36,093 nucleotides of DNA from an uncultured Acidobacteriota bacterium. Lineage in GTDB: Bacteria > Acidobacteriota > Thermoanaerobaculia > Multivoradales > SZUA-115. The stretch is from contig CALMKX010000083.1 in NCBI GenBank assembly GCA_937867335.1, positions 1-36,093 on the forward strand, read 5' to 3'. The notes under the pieces are model-generated. The model made no database searches and had not been told where the DNA came from. It saw only the letters and a program-made list of their open reading frames with translations. Positions 9,160 through 18,754 of the stretch are shown piece by piece. The translations under genes and the position numbers were made by a program. Every line of letters begins with the position of its first letter. Positions within the stretch are counted from its first letter, which is position 1.

Positions 9160-9350
9160 GTTCCCCCGGAATCGTGGACACTCCTCGAGCAGGGAAGAAG
9201 GAGTCGACGATGCCGAGAGCCGAGTTCCGCCTGCGTCGGATGTGCGCGCTGCCGGCGGTCCCCCCGGCGGCTCCTACGCCTTCCAGCAACGTGAGGTGAG
9301 CCAACGCCTGCACCGCGAGGGCGTCCTGGGGGACGTTCCGTTGGGTCTCG
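9160..9350 (+). mobile_element. Decayed IS3-family insertion sequence fragment
   Basis: Directly after the toxin stop, CCCCCGGAATCGTGGACACT (9164-9183) resembles the terminal repeat region of IS3-type elements. GAAGAAGGAG then precedes an ATG (9210) encoding MPRAEF, similar to an OrfA start. This frame runs straight into RLRRMCALPAVPP, and after a shift in the C-run at 9260-9265 into GGSYAFQQREVSQRLHREG. Together these resemble the N-terminus of the IS3 OrfB transposase (MCxxLGVxxxGYYAWxxR). OrfA is almost entirely deleted, the frame is broken and no catalytic DDE region follows. The identification is from memory of the family pattern and is tentative. Confidence 0.4.
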
Positions 9351-9420
9351 GTTGACCTTGTCTCCCTACTACCTTTACAGGCTCTGAGGGCCCGGCCAAT
9401 CCAACCTGGGCCTTTCAGGT

Positions 9421-9819
9421 CTACGCCCAGCTCTCCACTTCGAGCCCCGGGATGCGTTCGAAATGGCGGATGTTGTTGGTGACGATCGTCAGGCCGGACA
9501 CCAGTGCCTGGGCTGCGAGCAGGGTGTCGAAAGTGCCGATCTGCGAACCCGCCTGGCGCAGCGCAACAGCCAGCGTGCCGAAACGTTCGGCCGCGGTCTC
9601 ATCGAACGGCAGTACGCTGAGTGGCTGGAGAAAAGCGCTGATTTGCCGGCTGAGCTTTCGTGATCCGCGCAGGGCCGCGCCGAAGCGCAGCTCTGCAACT
9701 GTGATCGAGCTCACTGCAAGCTCCGAAGGGCGCCTGGCCAGAATCCGCTCGCCTACGCGACCCGCACCGCGAAGCGCGGAGCTCACCGTGTCGGCGTCGA
9801 GAAGGTAGCGGAGTCTCAA
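9421..9819 (-). CDS. vapC: VapC-family PIN-domain ribonuclease toxin
   Basis: A 132-residue PIN-domain protein, normal length for VapC. The four acidic or polar metal-site positions are visible: D8 in RYLLDADTVS, E43 in VAELRFGA, D98 in FDTLLAAQAL, and the TNNIRHFERIPGL block (N115/N116) that is standard in plasmid-type VapC. VapC toxins cleave initiator tRNA or the rRNA sarcin-ricin loop when released from VapB; the target here cannot be told. The start codon is TTG at 9819, overlapping the antitoxin stop in TTGA, so toxin translation depends on antitoxin translation. All key residues are present, so the gene looks functional. Confidence 0.92.
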   Translation of the reverse strand: MRLRYLLDADTVSSALRGAGRVGERILARRPSELAVSSITVAELRFGAALRGSRKLSRQISAFLQPLSVLPFDETAAERFGTLAVALRQAGSQIGTFDTLLAAQALVSGLTIVTNNIRHFERIPGLEVESWA

Positions 9820-10058
9820 GCCAGGGGGTCCTCAAGCTCGGCAAAGGGCTCCTCAGGCAGCCGCAGTAGCTCTTCGTCCCACGAACCGAGGCAGGCCTGG
9901 AAGCTCGGCGGCCACTCATCCAAGGGCTCGAGAATCACTCGTCGCCCTTCCCGCCGCACAACTACTTCGCGTTGATCGCTGGCAAATCGAAACTCCCGGG
10001 GAAGCCGCACTGCCTGGCTTCCTCCGTTCGTAAACAATCTGGCTCGAGCCGTTTTCAT
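9816..10058 (-). CDS. vapB: VapB-family antitoxin (AbrB/SpoVT swapped-hairpin type)
   Basis: An 80-residue antitoxin from ATG at 10058. The N-terminus KTARARLFTNGGSQAVRLPR matches the VapB/MazE pattern (A-x-L-F-x-N-G-x-S-Q-A-V-R-L-P-x-x-F-R-F), an AbrB-like DNA-binding swapped hairpin. The acidic C-terminus (SWDEELLRLPEEPFAELEDP) is the expected toxin-binding tail. An upstream in-frame ATG at 10094 lies beyond the promoter palindrome and would read through it, so the shorter start is chosen. No Shine-Dalgarno precedes the ATG and the candidate -10 is only a few bases away, so the mRNA may be leaderless. Confidence 0.9.
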   Translation of the reverse strand: MKTARARLFTNGGSQAVRLPREFRFASDQREVVVRREGRRVILEPLDEWPPSFQACLGSWDEELLRLPEEPFAELEDPLA

Positions 10059-10064
10059 GATACG

Positions 10065-10094
10065 GAGTCTATACGCGCGTATATACTCTGACAA
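10065..10094 (-). promoter_or_regulatory. vapBC promoter and palindromic operator
   Basis: A 24-bp palindrome (10065-10088) with one mismatched pair surrounds a perfect 14-bp core TATACGCGCGTATA (10070-10083), 6 bp upstream of the vapB ATG. On the minus strand TTGTCA (10094-10089) and TAGACT (10071-10066) form a candidate promoter with a 17-bp spacer overlapping the palindrome; TATAGA at 10073-10068 is an alternative -10 with a 15-bp spacer. A VapB-VapC complex bound here would block RNA polymerase. Confidence 0.65.
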
Positions 10095-10190
10095 GCGCTG
10101 CCGGATGAAGCCGCCTGGGGCTCACTCCGGCCTGCTGAGCGGCCTCACCTTCACCTGCATCGCCAGCCTCCCCCCTTGAAAGACCAGCAC

Positions 10191-10238
10191 ACTGTGCTTG
10201 ACACAGTACCTGGTGTCGCATACTATGTGTTGAACAGT
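10191..10238 (+). promoter_or_regulatory. PadR promoter with two matching operator-like dyads
   Basis: TTGACA (10198-10203), a 17-bp spacer and TACTAT (10221-10226) form a near-consensus sigma-70 promoter. Two 17-bp dyads overlap it: ACTGTG-CTTGA-CACAGT (10191-10207, perfect 6-bp arms) over the -35, and ACTATGTGTTGAACAGT (10222-10238) over the -10. They share ACTnTG and ACAGT ends and are 31 bp apart centre to centre, about three helical turns. This suits autorepression by two PadR dimers on one face of the DNA. Confidence 0.65.
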
Positions 10239-10250
10239 GGTGGGCGAGAC

Positions 10251-10574
10251 ATGGTAGATCGAGACAACACAGGCTTGACGGAACTTCGGCGCGGGGTGCT
10301 GGTTCTGGCCGTGCTTTCCCGGCTGCGGGCGCCGCAATACGGCTATTCGCTGCGGCAGGCGCTCGCCGAGGGGGGCATGCCGATCGAGGAAGGCACGCTC
10401 TACCCGCTGCTGCGGCGGCTGGAGGCGCAGGGGCTGCTGGCGAGCGAATGGAACACCACTTTCGCGCCGCCGCGCCGCTACTACCGGCTGAGCCCCGAGG
10501 GGGAACGGACCTTCACGGCCCTCGCCGAAGCGTGGCGGGCGCAGGCGCAGGTGATCAACGGATTTCTCGAGTGA
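10251..10574 (+). CDS. PadR-family transcriptional regulator
   Basis: A 107-residue winged-helix regulator, the length of the short PadR-s2 class. Hallmarks are LRRGVLVLAVLSRL, then YGYSLRQAL, EGTLYPLLRRLEAQGLLASEW and the RRYYRLSPEGERTF wing. PadR proteins are usually repressors of the operon that carries them. The ATG at 10251 is chosen because an upstream start (10176) would lie ahead of the promoter and begin with non-family residues. It is followed 12 bp later by a HAAS-type membrane protein, a pairing seen widely in Firmicutes and Acidobacteria, where the regulator controls the membrane protein. The ligand or signal is not predictable. Confidence 0.93.
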   Translation: MVDRDNTGLTELRRGVLVLAVLSRLRAPQYGYSLRQALAEGGMPIEEGTLYPLLRRLEAQGLLASEWNTTFAPPRRYYRLSPEGERTFTALAEAWRAQAQVINGFLE

Positions 10575-10586
10575 ACGGAGGCGGCG

Positions 10587-11492
10587 ATGAATGCCAGCCA
10601 AGTGATCGATTCCTACGTGCGCGACGTAGCCCAATACCTGCCGCGGGACAAGCGCAACGATGTGGCCTTCGAGCTCCGCGCCCTGCTCGCCGACGAGCTG
10701 GCGGCCAAGGCAGCGGCTGCGGGCAAGCCGCCCGACCAGGCCATGGTGATGGAGCTGCTGGCCGGCTTCGGCCGGCCGGCGGAGGCCGCCTCGCGCTACG
10801 CTCCCCGCGCCCCGATCATCGACCCGGCGGACAACCACAACCTCTTCATCTGGGCCTTGGTAGGGTCGGTGGTCGCCACGCTGCGCAATCCCCAGGCCGG
10901 CATCACCTTCCTCGGCTGGGTCGGCGCGGTGTTCCTGGTGTTCGCCGGGCTGGCCTGGGCACGCCGGCGCCAGGGCCCCGGTGTGCTGCGCTGGCGGCCG
11001 AAGCGGGTGGAAAAGCCGGCGGCGATGCCGAGAATTCTGGCGCTGATCCCCGTCGTCGCCCTTCTGGCTTTCCCGGTGTTCCAGTACCTCGCGCCGCAAG
11101 CGTTCGTGAGGCTGGCCTTCCTGGGCGCGGTCCCTACCTCCGGCCTCGAGTTCACTCAGGCGTTTCGCGACAGCTGGCAGCGGGCGGCAACCCTGCTGGC
11201 CTTTGCCGGGGTGGTGGGGGTCCATCTCGCGGTCCTCGTCCGGGGCGGCTGGCGCCCTTGGTCGCGCTGGGGGATCGCTGTGGCGAACGCCGGCTTGGGT
11301 TTGCTCCTGGTCGCTCACGCCCTGCCGATGCGCACACTCCTCTCGCGCGAGCCGTTCGAGATCTTCGAATCCACCCTGGCGAACCGCGTCGCCATGCCGA
11401 TCTTCGGCGCGGTCGGGGCCATGCTGGTGCTCGCCGCCCTCTACGACGGCTACCGGGAGTGGGCGCGCATCGAGCCCGCACCTGCGCTGTAG
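10587..11492 (+). CDS. HAAS-type multi-pass membrane protein partnered with PadR
   Basis: A 301-residue membrane protein with GGAGG before the ATG. Residues 1-70 (VIDSYVRDVAQYLPRDKRND, then VAFELRALLADELAAKAAAA and MVMELLAGFGRPAEAASRY) form an all-helical domain like the HAAS (HTH-associated alpha-helical signalling) module that accompanies PadR regulators. About six hydrophobic segments follow: LFIWALVGSVVATL, ITFLGWVGAVFLVFAGLAWA, ILALIPVVALLAFPVFQYLA, TLLAFAGVVGVHLAVLV, WGIAVANAGLGLLLVAHAL and IFGAVGAMLVLAALY. It is likely a membrane sensor or stress-response protein; no transport or enzyme motif is visible. It is convergent with the kinase gene, 38 bp away. Confidence 0.8.
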   Translation: MNASQVIDSYVRDVAQYLPRDKRNDVAFELRALLADELAAKAAAAGKPPDQAMVMELLAGFGRPAEAASRYAPRAPIIDPADNHNLFIWALVGSVVATLRNPQAGITFLGWVGAVFLVFAGLAWARRRQGPGVLRWRPKRVEKPAAMPRILALIPVVALLAFPVFQYLAPQAFVRLAFLGAVPTSGLEFTQAFRDSWQRAATLLAFAGVVGVHLAVLVRGGWRPWSRWGIAVANAGLGLLLVAHALPMRTLLSREPFEIFESTLANRVAMPIFGAVGAMLVLAALYDGYREWARIEPAPAL

Positions 11493-11530
11493 GGGCGCGG
11501 TGCCTGCGTCCGGGCCTGCCCCCGCTTCGT

Positions 11531-14137
<2,607 letters not shown>

Positions 14138-14145
14138 GGCTGGGC

Positions 14146-14153
14146 TCCTCCTT
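14146..14153 (-). promoter_or_regulatory. Strong Shine-Dalgarno that decides the kinase CTG start
   Basis: AAGGAGGA on the minus strand (14153 to 14146) is followed 8 nt later by CTG at 14137. It lies just after the sigma-factor stop (14159-14161). No ATG, GTG or TTG occurs in the kinase frame for the next 47 codons. Confidence 0.7.
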
Positions 14154-14158
14154 CGCGT

Positions 14159-14797
14159 TCAGGCCGACGGGCCCGGCCGAGGGACATCGCCGGCCGCCTC
14201 GCCTCGCACTTCCTTGCGCAGCCAGGCCCGCGCGGCTCGCCAGTCTCGCTGCACGGTCTTGGTGGAGATGCCCAGGAGGCCGGCGATCTCCTCGAAGGAG
14301 AGCCCGCTCCAGAACTTGAGCTCCACCATCCGAGCCACTCGCGGCTCGCATTGCTCCAGGCGGGTCAAAGCCTCGTCCAGGGCCAAAACTTCGGCGCAGG
14401 CGGCCTCGGTGAGCAGTGGACCGGCCTCCGGCAGGGGCAGGAGGGCCTCGCCGCCGCCGCGCTTCCGGCGGTTGCGAGTGCGGGCGTGGTCCACCAGCAC
14501 CCGGCGCATGGTGCGCGAGGCGGCGCCGAAGAACTGCAGCCGGGTGGCGGCCGAGATGCTCCGCTGGTCGAGCAGGCGGAAGTAGGTTTCGTGCACCAGG
14601 GCCGTGGGGGAGAGGGTGTGGTCCGGGCGCTCCGCGCGCAGCCGCGAACGCGCCAGCTGCCGCATTTCGTCGTAGAGCAGAGGCACCAGGCGGTCGAGGG
14701 CCGAGCCGTCCCCCAGGGCCAGCTGCTCGAGCCAGCGGGTGACCTCTCCCGGCTCTTGCCGGGGCGAATGTCCAGTCTCTTGAGTCGATGTCGCCAT
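14159..14797 (-). CDS. ECF RNA polymerase sigma factor, kinase-associated (TIGR02999-like)
   Basis: A 212-residue sigma factor from ATG 14797; an upstream start at 14830 is open but lacks support. Region 2 carries the subgroup signature LVPLLYDEMRQLARSRLRAE followed by HTLSPTALVHETYFRLLDQ and FFGAASRTMRRVLVDHARTR. Region 4 is LKFWSGLSFEEIAGLLGIST followed by KTVQRDWRAARAWLRKE, the -35-binding helix-turn-helix. This subgroup is repeatedly found beside membrane Ser/Thr kinases and is thought to be regulated by phosphorylation rather than by an anti-sigma factor; no anti-sigma gene is seen. The stop precedes the kinase CTG start by 21 nt. Likely targets are the surface or secreted proteins nearby, but this is inference. 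Confidence 0.93.
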   Translation of the reverse strand: MATSTQETGHSPRQEPGEVTRWLEQLALGDGSALDRLVPLLYDEMRQLARSRLRAERPDHTLSPTALVHETYFRLLDQRSISAATRLQFFGAASRTMRRVLVDHARTRNRRKRGGGEALLPLPEAGPLLTEAACAEVLALDEALTRLEQCEPRVARMVELKFWSGLSFEEIAGLLGISTKTVQRDWRAARAWLRKEVRGEAAGDVPRPGPSA

Positions 14798-14807
14798 GGA
14801 ACAGGGA

Positions 14808-14838
14808 AGCAACTCCTCCAACGATCTCACGAGTTGCT
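14808..14838. promoter_or_regulatory. 8-bp inverted repeat between sigma factor and secreted-protein gene
   Basis: AGCAACTC (14808-14815) and GAGTTGCT (14831-14838) are perfect inverted copies separated by 15 nt. They lie within the 75-bp divergent gap, between the sigma-factor ATG (14797) and the AAGGAGA ribosome site (14861-14867) of the next gene. Their symmetry suits a dimeric regulator of both promoters; a hairpin in the leader is the alternative. Confidence 0.35.
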
Positions 14839-14872
14839 CATAGCCATTTTATTTTCGACCAAGGAGACTACG

Positions 14873-17278
14873 ATGCCAAGCAAGAACGGCGGTACCTGGA
14901 AGCTGATTGCCGCGGCCCTCGCCTGGGCGCTCGGGGGCTGGGCGAGCCCTGCGCTCGCCGGCGACAACCCTGGGCTTTCGCCCCAGCAGCGGCAAGAACT
15001 GCTGCGCCCCCTCTACGAGCGCGCCAAGACGGACCCCTCGCTCGCCGCCCTCGACCTGGGCAAGCCGGGCCGAATGAAGGACCCCGCGGCCGTGGAGGCC
15101 TACTTGAAGGCCCTGCCCCTCTCGCCCCTCGAGCGGCTCAAGCTCGACATGTTCACCCGCCGCTTCGAGGTGGTGATCCCGAAGCTGATCGACGAGTGGC
15201 ACACGCAGTGGATCGGCTTCCACGAGGACGACGCCCGCAAGCTCTACGGCGACGCCGAAGTCGACGCCCGCCTGGCGAGGCGGCTGGACGCCTACCGCAC
15301 CGAGACTGTCACCCTGGCGCCTCGGGTGGCCGGCAACCGGAACCTCGCCGCCACCTCCTTCCCGGCTCCCGAGGACTACCAGGGTGAGATCCAGATCGCC
15401 GTCAACCCCTCGAATACCAGCCAGATCGTCGCTGCGGCCAACACCTGGGATTCGCCTGGCACCGGCTGCGGCGACGGCACGATCGCCATCTTCTACTCGG
15501 GCAACGGGGGCACCGGCTGGGGCTACACCTGCGCCCCGGATCACACCGCCTACGCCGGCTTCCCGAATTGCACCGGCACCGAGTTCGGCAGCGACCCGGC
15601 CCTGGCCTGGAACGCCAGCGGCGAGGTGTTCCTGAACTACATGCTGCTGTGCACGCCGAACGGTTCGGACTTCTGGTTCTCGATGGTGGTGGCCCGCTCG
15701 GCCAACGGTGGCGCCACCTGGACAGCCCAGGGCGTGGTGAAAAACAGCTGGCCGACGCCCAATCAGGTGGAGGACAAGAACTTCTACGTGGTGGATCGGG
15801 TGACGACCAGCCCCTACAACGGCCGTCACTACACCTGCTGGGACCGCAACAACAACGAGAAATTCGCCTACTCGACCAACAACGGCGTCACCTGGACCGA
15901 GGTGGACCTGCCCTCGCCGGCGGTGGGCACTCTCGACCTCGGCTGCGACCTCGCCATCGACAAGGCCGGCAAGATCCACCTGATCTTCAACAACCTGACC
16001 TGCGGAGCCTTCGCCTGCACCAACACCAAGCTCTACTACACCACCTCGGTGGACGGCGGTTCCACCTGGACCAACCCGCGCCTGCTGCGCGACTACAACC
16101 TGACCGAGTTCTCGGGCGGCAACTGCCCGCTGGCCCAGAACGACCGCTGCATCGGCACCCTGGGTTCGATCGACGTCGATCGCTCCGGCGGTCCCTGCGA
16201 CGGCACCGTCTACGTGACCTTCGACGACTTCGACACCGGCCAGGGCATCGAAGACACCGACGTCTGGGTGACTCGTGGCGTGTTCGGTGGGGCCCTCTGG
16301 TTCGGTCCTACCAAGGTGAACAACGCCGGCTTCACCGAGGCCATCCAGTTCCACCCCACTCTGGCAGTGGACCAGTACGATGGCGAACTCGCCGTGGTGT
16401 GGCACGACGGCCGCAACCACCCCAACAACAAGCTCATCGACATCTACTACGGCACCTCGCGGGACTGCGGCGTGACCTTCTCCAACCTGCAGCTGACCCA
16501 GGCCTCCACCGAGTTCAACAACTCCGCCCGCACCACTTCGGACGAGAACTCCGGCGACAACGCCAACTACAACCCCAACCAGTACGGCGAGTACCTGGGC
16601 GTGGACCTGGTGGGCTCCACGCTCTCGATGGCGTGGACCGACACCCGCCACTACTACCCGAACTTCTCCACCGAGAGCCAGAAGGAGAATGTGGCCTACG
16701 AGGCCCGGGTTCTGCCCAAGCTGGGTATCGTCAACACGTACTATTCGCTCGCCTCGGAGGACGGCTGGGTGCAGGAGTCCTCCGAGTTCTCCGGCGTGGG
16801 GGACTACTTGTCCACGACCGATATCTCCGTGGGCGACAACAACCTCGATGAGCAGAGGAAGGGCATCCTCTCCTTCTCGACTTCCGACATCCCGGACGCC
16901 GCCACCATCCTCTTCGCCCGGCTCAAGGTGAAGCGCAAGAGCCTGGTGGGCACCGACCCCTTCACCACCCACGGCGTGCTCTTGGCCGACATCAAGAGCG
17001 GCACCTTCGGCACCACGGCCCTCGAGGCGAGCGACTTCGAAGCCACCGCCGGAGCCTTGGGTGTTTGCTGGCTGAGCGACCCCCTGGCCAACGGCGACTG
17101 GGCCGAGTGCTCGCTCAACGCGACCGGCATCTCGCTCATCAACAAGACCGGCCGCACCCAGATCCGGCTGCACTTCGCCGTCGACGACAACGACGACGCC
17201 GGCTACGACAACTACATCTTCTACGGCGGCGAGGCCGCTTCCACCGACCGGCCGCAGCTGATCGTGACCTACGAGTAG
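14873..17278 (+). CDS. Secreted Asp-box (sialidase-fold) protein with shared C-terminal domain
   Basis: An 801-residue exported protein. AAGGAGA precedes the ATG at 14873 and the signal peptide (LIAAALAWALGGWASPALA) would be cleaved near residue 29. A helical N-terminal region (30-150) leads to a beta-propeller of BNR/Asp-box type, with at least three S-x-x-x-G-x-T-W motifs: SANGGATW, STNNGVTW and SVDGGSTW. This fold occurs in sialidases and in many binding proteins; the catalytic Arg triad cannot be confirmed, so glycosidase activity is unproven. Residues about 628-801 (GDNNLDEQRKGILSFSTSDI; DPFTTHGVLLADIKSGTFGT; INKTGRTQIRLHFAVDDNDD) are closely similar to the C-terminus of the subtilase at 31634-34273. 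It is divergent from the ECF sigma factor and followed by a terminator. Confidence 0.85.
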   Translation: MPSKNGGTWKLIAAALAWALGGWASPALAGDNPGLSPQQRQELLRPLYERAKTDPSLAALDLGKPGRMKDPAAVEAYLKALPLSPLERLKLDMFTRRFEVVIPKLIDEWHTQWIGFHEDDARKLYGDAEVDARLARRLDAYRTETVTLAPRVAGNRNLAATSFPAPEDYQGEIQIAVNPSNTSQIVAAANTWDSPGTGCGDGTIAIFYSGNGGTGWGYTCAPDHTAYAGFPNCTGTEFGSDPALAWNASGEVFLNYMLLCTPNGSDFWFSMVVARSANGGATWTAQGVVKNSWPTPNQVEDKNFYVVDRVTTSPYNGRHYTCWDRNNNEKFAYSTNNGVTWTEVDLPSPAVGTLDLGCDLAIDKAGKIHLIFNNLTCGAFACTNTKLYYTTSVDGGSTWTNPRLLRDYNLTEFSGGNCPLAQNDRCIGTLGSIDVDRSGGPCDGTVYVTFDDFDTGQGIEDTDVWVTRGVFGGALWFGPTKVNNAGFTEAIQFHPTLAVDQYDGELAVVWHDGRNHPNNKLIDIYYGTSRDCGVTFSNLQLTQASTEFNNSARTTSDENSGDNANYNPNQYGEYLGVDLVGSTLSMAWTDTRHYYPNFSTESQKENVAYEARVLPKLGIVNTYYSLASEDGWVQESSEFSGVGDYLSTTDISVGDNNLDEQRKGILSFSTSDIPDAATILFARLKVKRKSLVGTDPFTTHGVLLADIKSGTFGTTALEASDFEATAGALGVCWLSDPLANGDWAECSLNATGISLINKTGRTQIRLHFAVDDNDDAGYDNYIFYGGEAASTDRPQLIVTYE

Positions 17279-17289
17279 GCCTCACATCA

Positions 17290-17326
17290 CCGCCGTGCCG
17301 GCCGAGGCCTCCGGCTGGCACGGCGG
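17290..17326 (+). terminator. Hairpin terminator after the Asp-box protein gene
   Basis: Fourteen base pairs (17290-17303 with 17313-17326, including one G-T) enclose a 9-nt loop. The 3' side continues CTCCTCTTTCCT, moderately pyrimidine-rich. It begins 11 nt after the stop codon. Confidence 0.7.
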
Positions 17327-17586
17327 CTCCTCTTTCCTGAGGCTCCCCACCGGCTCAGCCCAGCCTGTTTCAACTCTTTTCCAGTCAAGCACTTGCAGCA
17401 AGCAGCCGAGCTAGTTCGGGACCGCCCCCGGGCCAGCAAGACAAGGAGTCTCCAAAAAGTAGATCAGAAACTCGTTGACACAAAGGAATCGACCAGGCGA
17501 CAATGTGAACGCAGTTTGATTGATTGCGGCGAGGGGTGGTCTTGCTGACCTGTCCGACTCCTGCCACCGTCTCTTGTCAGATTATC

Positions 17587-17615
17587 TTGATTTCGGGGTA
17601 GTACACCACTACATG
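17587..17615 (+). promoter_or_regulatory. Candidate operon promoter with dyad in the spacer
   Basis: TTGATT (17587-17592) and TACATG (17610-17615) are 17 bp apart, giving a modest match to sigma-70. GTAGT (17598-17602) and ACTAC (17608-17612) form an inverted repeat spanning the spacer and the -10, a typical operator position. The start codon at 17630 would leave a very short leader. Confidence 0.3.
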
Positions 17616-17629
17616 TTGAAGCCTTCGCA

Positions 17630-18751
17630 ATGGCCATAGGCCGTCTCGTTCTAGCTGCCTTCCTGGTGGTCGGGGCGCACTCGCTCTTGCTGGGCGCCTT
17701 GCCGATCTATCTCGCTCGCCAGGGCGCCGGCCCTCTTCTGGTGGGTGTCGCGGTGGGCGCCTACGCAATCTCGGCGGGCCTTCTGCGCCTCCTCGCCGGC
17801 TCCTGGCTCGATCGCCGCTCGACCGGCCCCCTGCTGCGCGGCGCGGCGCTGCTCTTCGCCACCGCCCACCTGGGCTTCGCAGTCCTGCCCGTGGGCTGGG
17901 GCCTTCTGGCTCCTCGGCTGGTCCAGGGCATCGCCGTGTTCTTGTTCTACACCGCCTCCCAGGCCTGGCTGGTTCGCTGCGGCGCGCCGGAGGAGAAAGG
18001 TCGACGGCTGGGGCTCTTCACCGCCGTCTCGGGGCTCGCCCTCATCCTGATGCCGGCCGTGGGAGTCGCCGTCCTGGACTCTCTCGGCGCCCAGACCCTC
18101 TTCCTGCTCTGCGCCGGTGCGGCCCTGCTCTCGGGCCTGCTCGCGGTGGAAGGTCGGCCCGAACCGGCCGACTCGGCACCGGCCTCGATGCGCGATCTCC
18201 TGCCCGCCTTCGCCCCCTTGGTGCTGGCTGGAGTCACTTTGGGCAGCCTCGAGGCCTTCCTGCCGGCGATCGCTCAACGCCAGGGGGTGAGTTCGCTGCC
18301 CCCGGTCTACCTGGCCTTCGGGCTGGCGCTCGCCCTGGGCCGCCTCCTCGGTGGCGCGAGCAGCGATCGGCTGGGCCGGCAGCCGGTGGCCCTACTCGGA
18401 TCGCTCCTGATTTGCGTGGCCTTCGGCCTCGCTTCCGAGGTGCGGGGAGCCCTGGCCGTCTCGGCGATCGCGCTGGTCTACGGCCTCGGTGTGGGCGGCC
18501 TCGGCACGGCCTCGTTGGTGGGCGTTTCCGATCGCGCCGGCCGTGCTCGCCAAGGCCAGGCGCTCGCGCTCGCCGCCTTCTGCCTCGATCTGGGGCTGGC
18601 CCTGGGGGCGGCGAGTTCGGGTCTCCTGGCCCTCGCCCGGCCCGGCGGGATGCTCTGGCTCATGCGCGGGGCAGCGCTTCTCGCCTTGATCTCTTCAGCC
18701 CTGCTGGGCAGCCCCGCCGCGAGGCCCCTGCCGGCGGCCCAGCCTTCCTGA
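17630..18751 (+). CDS. Major facilitator superfamily exporter
   Basis: A 373-residue integral membrane protein, short for MFS but with hydrophobic segments throughout consistent with about 12 helices. The motif-A loop between helices 2 and 3 is visible as AGSWLDRRSTGPLLRGAALL, and the equivalent loop in the second half is LGGASSDRLGRQPVALLGSL. This resembles drug-efflux or sugar-efflux MFS proteins. It is the first gene of the biosynthetic operon, ending 3 bp before the FAAL gene, and probably exports the product or confers self-resistance. No clear ribosome site precedes the ATG, so a leaderless or weakly translated start is possible. Confidence 0.9.
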   Translation: MAIGRLVLAAFLVVGAHSLLLGALPIYLARQGAGPLLVGVAVGAYAISAGLLRLLAGSWLDRRSTGPLLRGAALLFATAHLGFAVLPVGWGLLAPRLVQGIAVFLFYTASQAWLVRCGAPEEKGRRLGLFTAVSGLALILMPAVGVAVLDSLGAQTLFLLCAGAALLSGLLAVEGRPEPADSAPASMRDLLPAFAPLVLAGVTLGSLEAFLPAIAQRQGVSSLPPVYLAFGLALALGRLLGGASSDRLGRQPVALLGSLLICVAFGLASEVRGALAVSAIALVYGLGVGGLGTASLVGVSDRAGRARQGQALALAAFCLDLGLALGAASSGLLALARPGGMLWLMRGAALLALISSALLGSPAARPLPAAQPS

Positions 18752-18754
18752 GCG

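Larger units (their letters stand above)
17279..17629. other. Intergenic region ahead of the biosynthetic operon
   Basis: After the terminator at 17290-17326 the sequence is clearly richer in A+T than its surroundings from about 17365 to 17629, and I see no supported gene in it. TTGACA at 17475-17480 with GACAAT 18 bp downstream is one possible promoter. A second candidate is nearer the operon (17587-17615). A nine-codon reading frame, MLKPSQWP plus stop, begins at 17613 and overlaps the MFS start codon; it may be a leader peptide or chance. Confidence 0.5.

Noticed and set aside
10122-11318. 398-codon minus-strand frame over PadR and the HAAS-type gene
   Set aside because: It reads through the PadR promoter and is antisense to two recognisable genes; no motif supports it.
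14849-17173. Long open frame on the minus strand opposite the Asp-box protein gene
   Set aside because: It is a GC-rich shadow: composition is Val/Gly/Ala/Glu-biased without motifs, while the plus strand has a signal peptide, Asp boxes and a domain shared with another protein.
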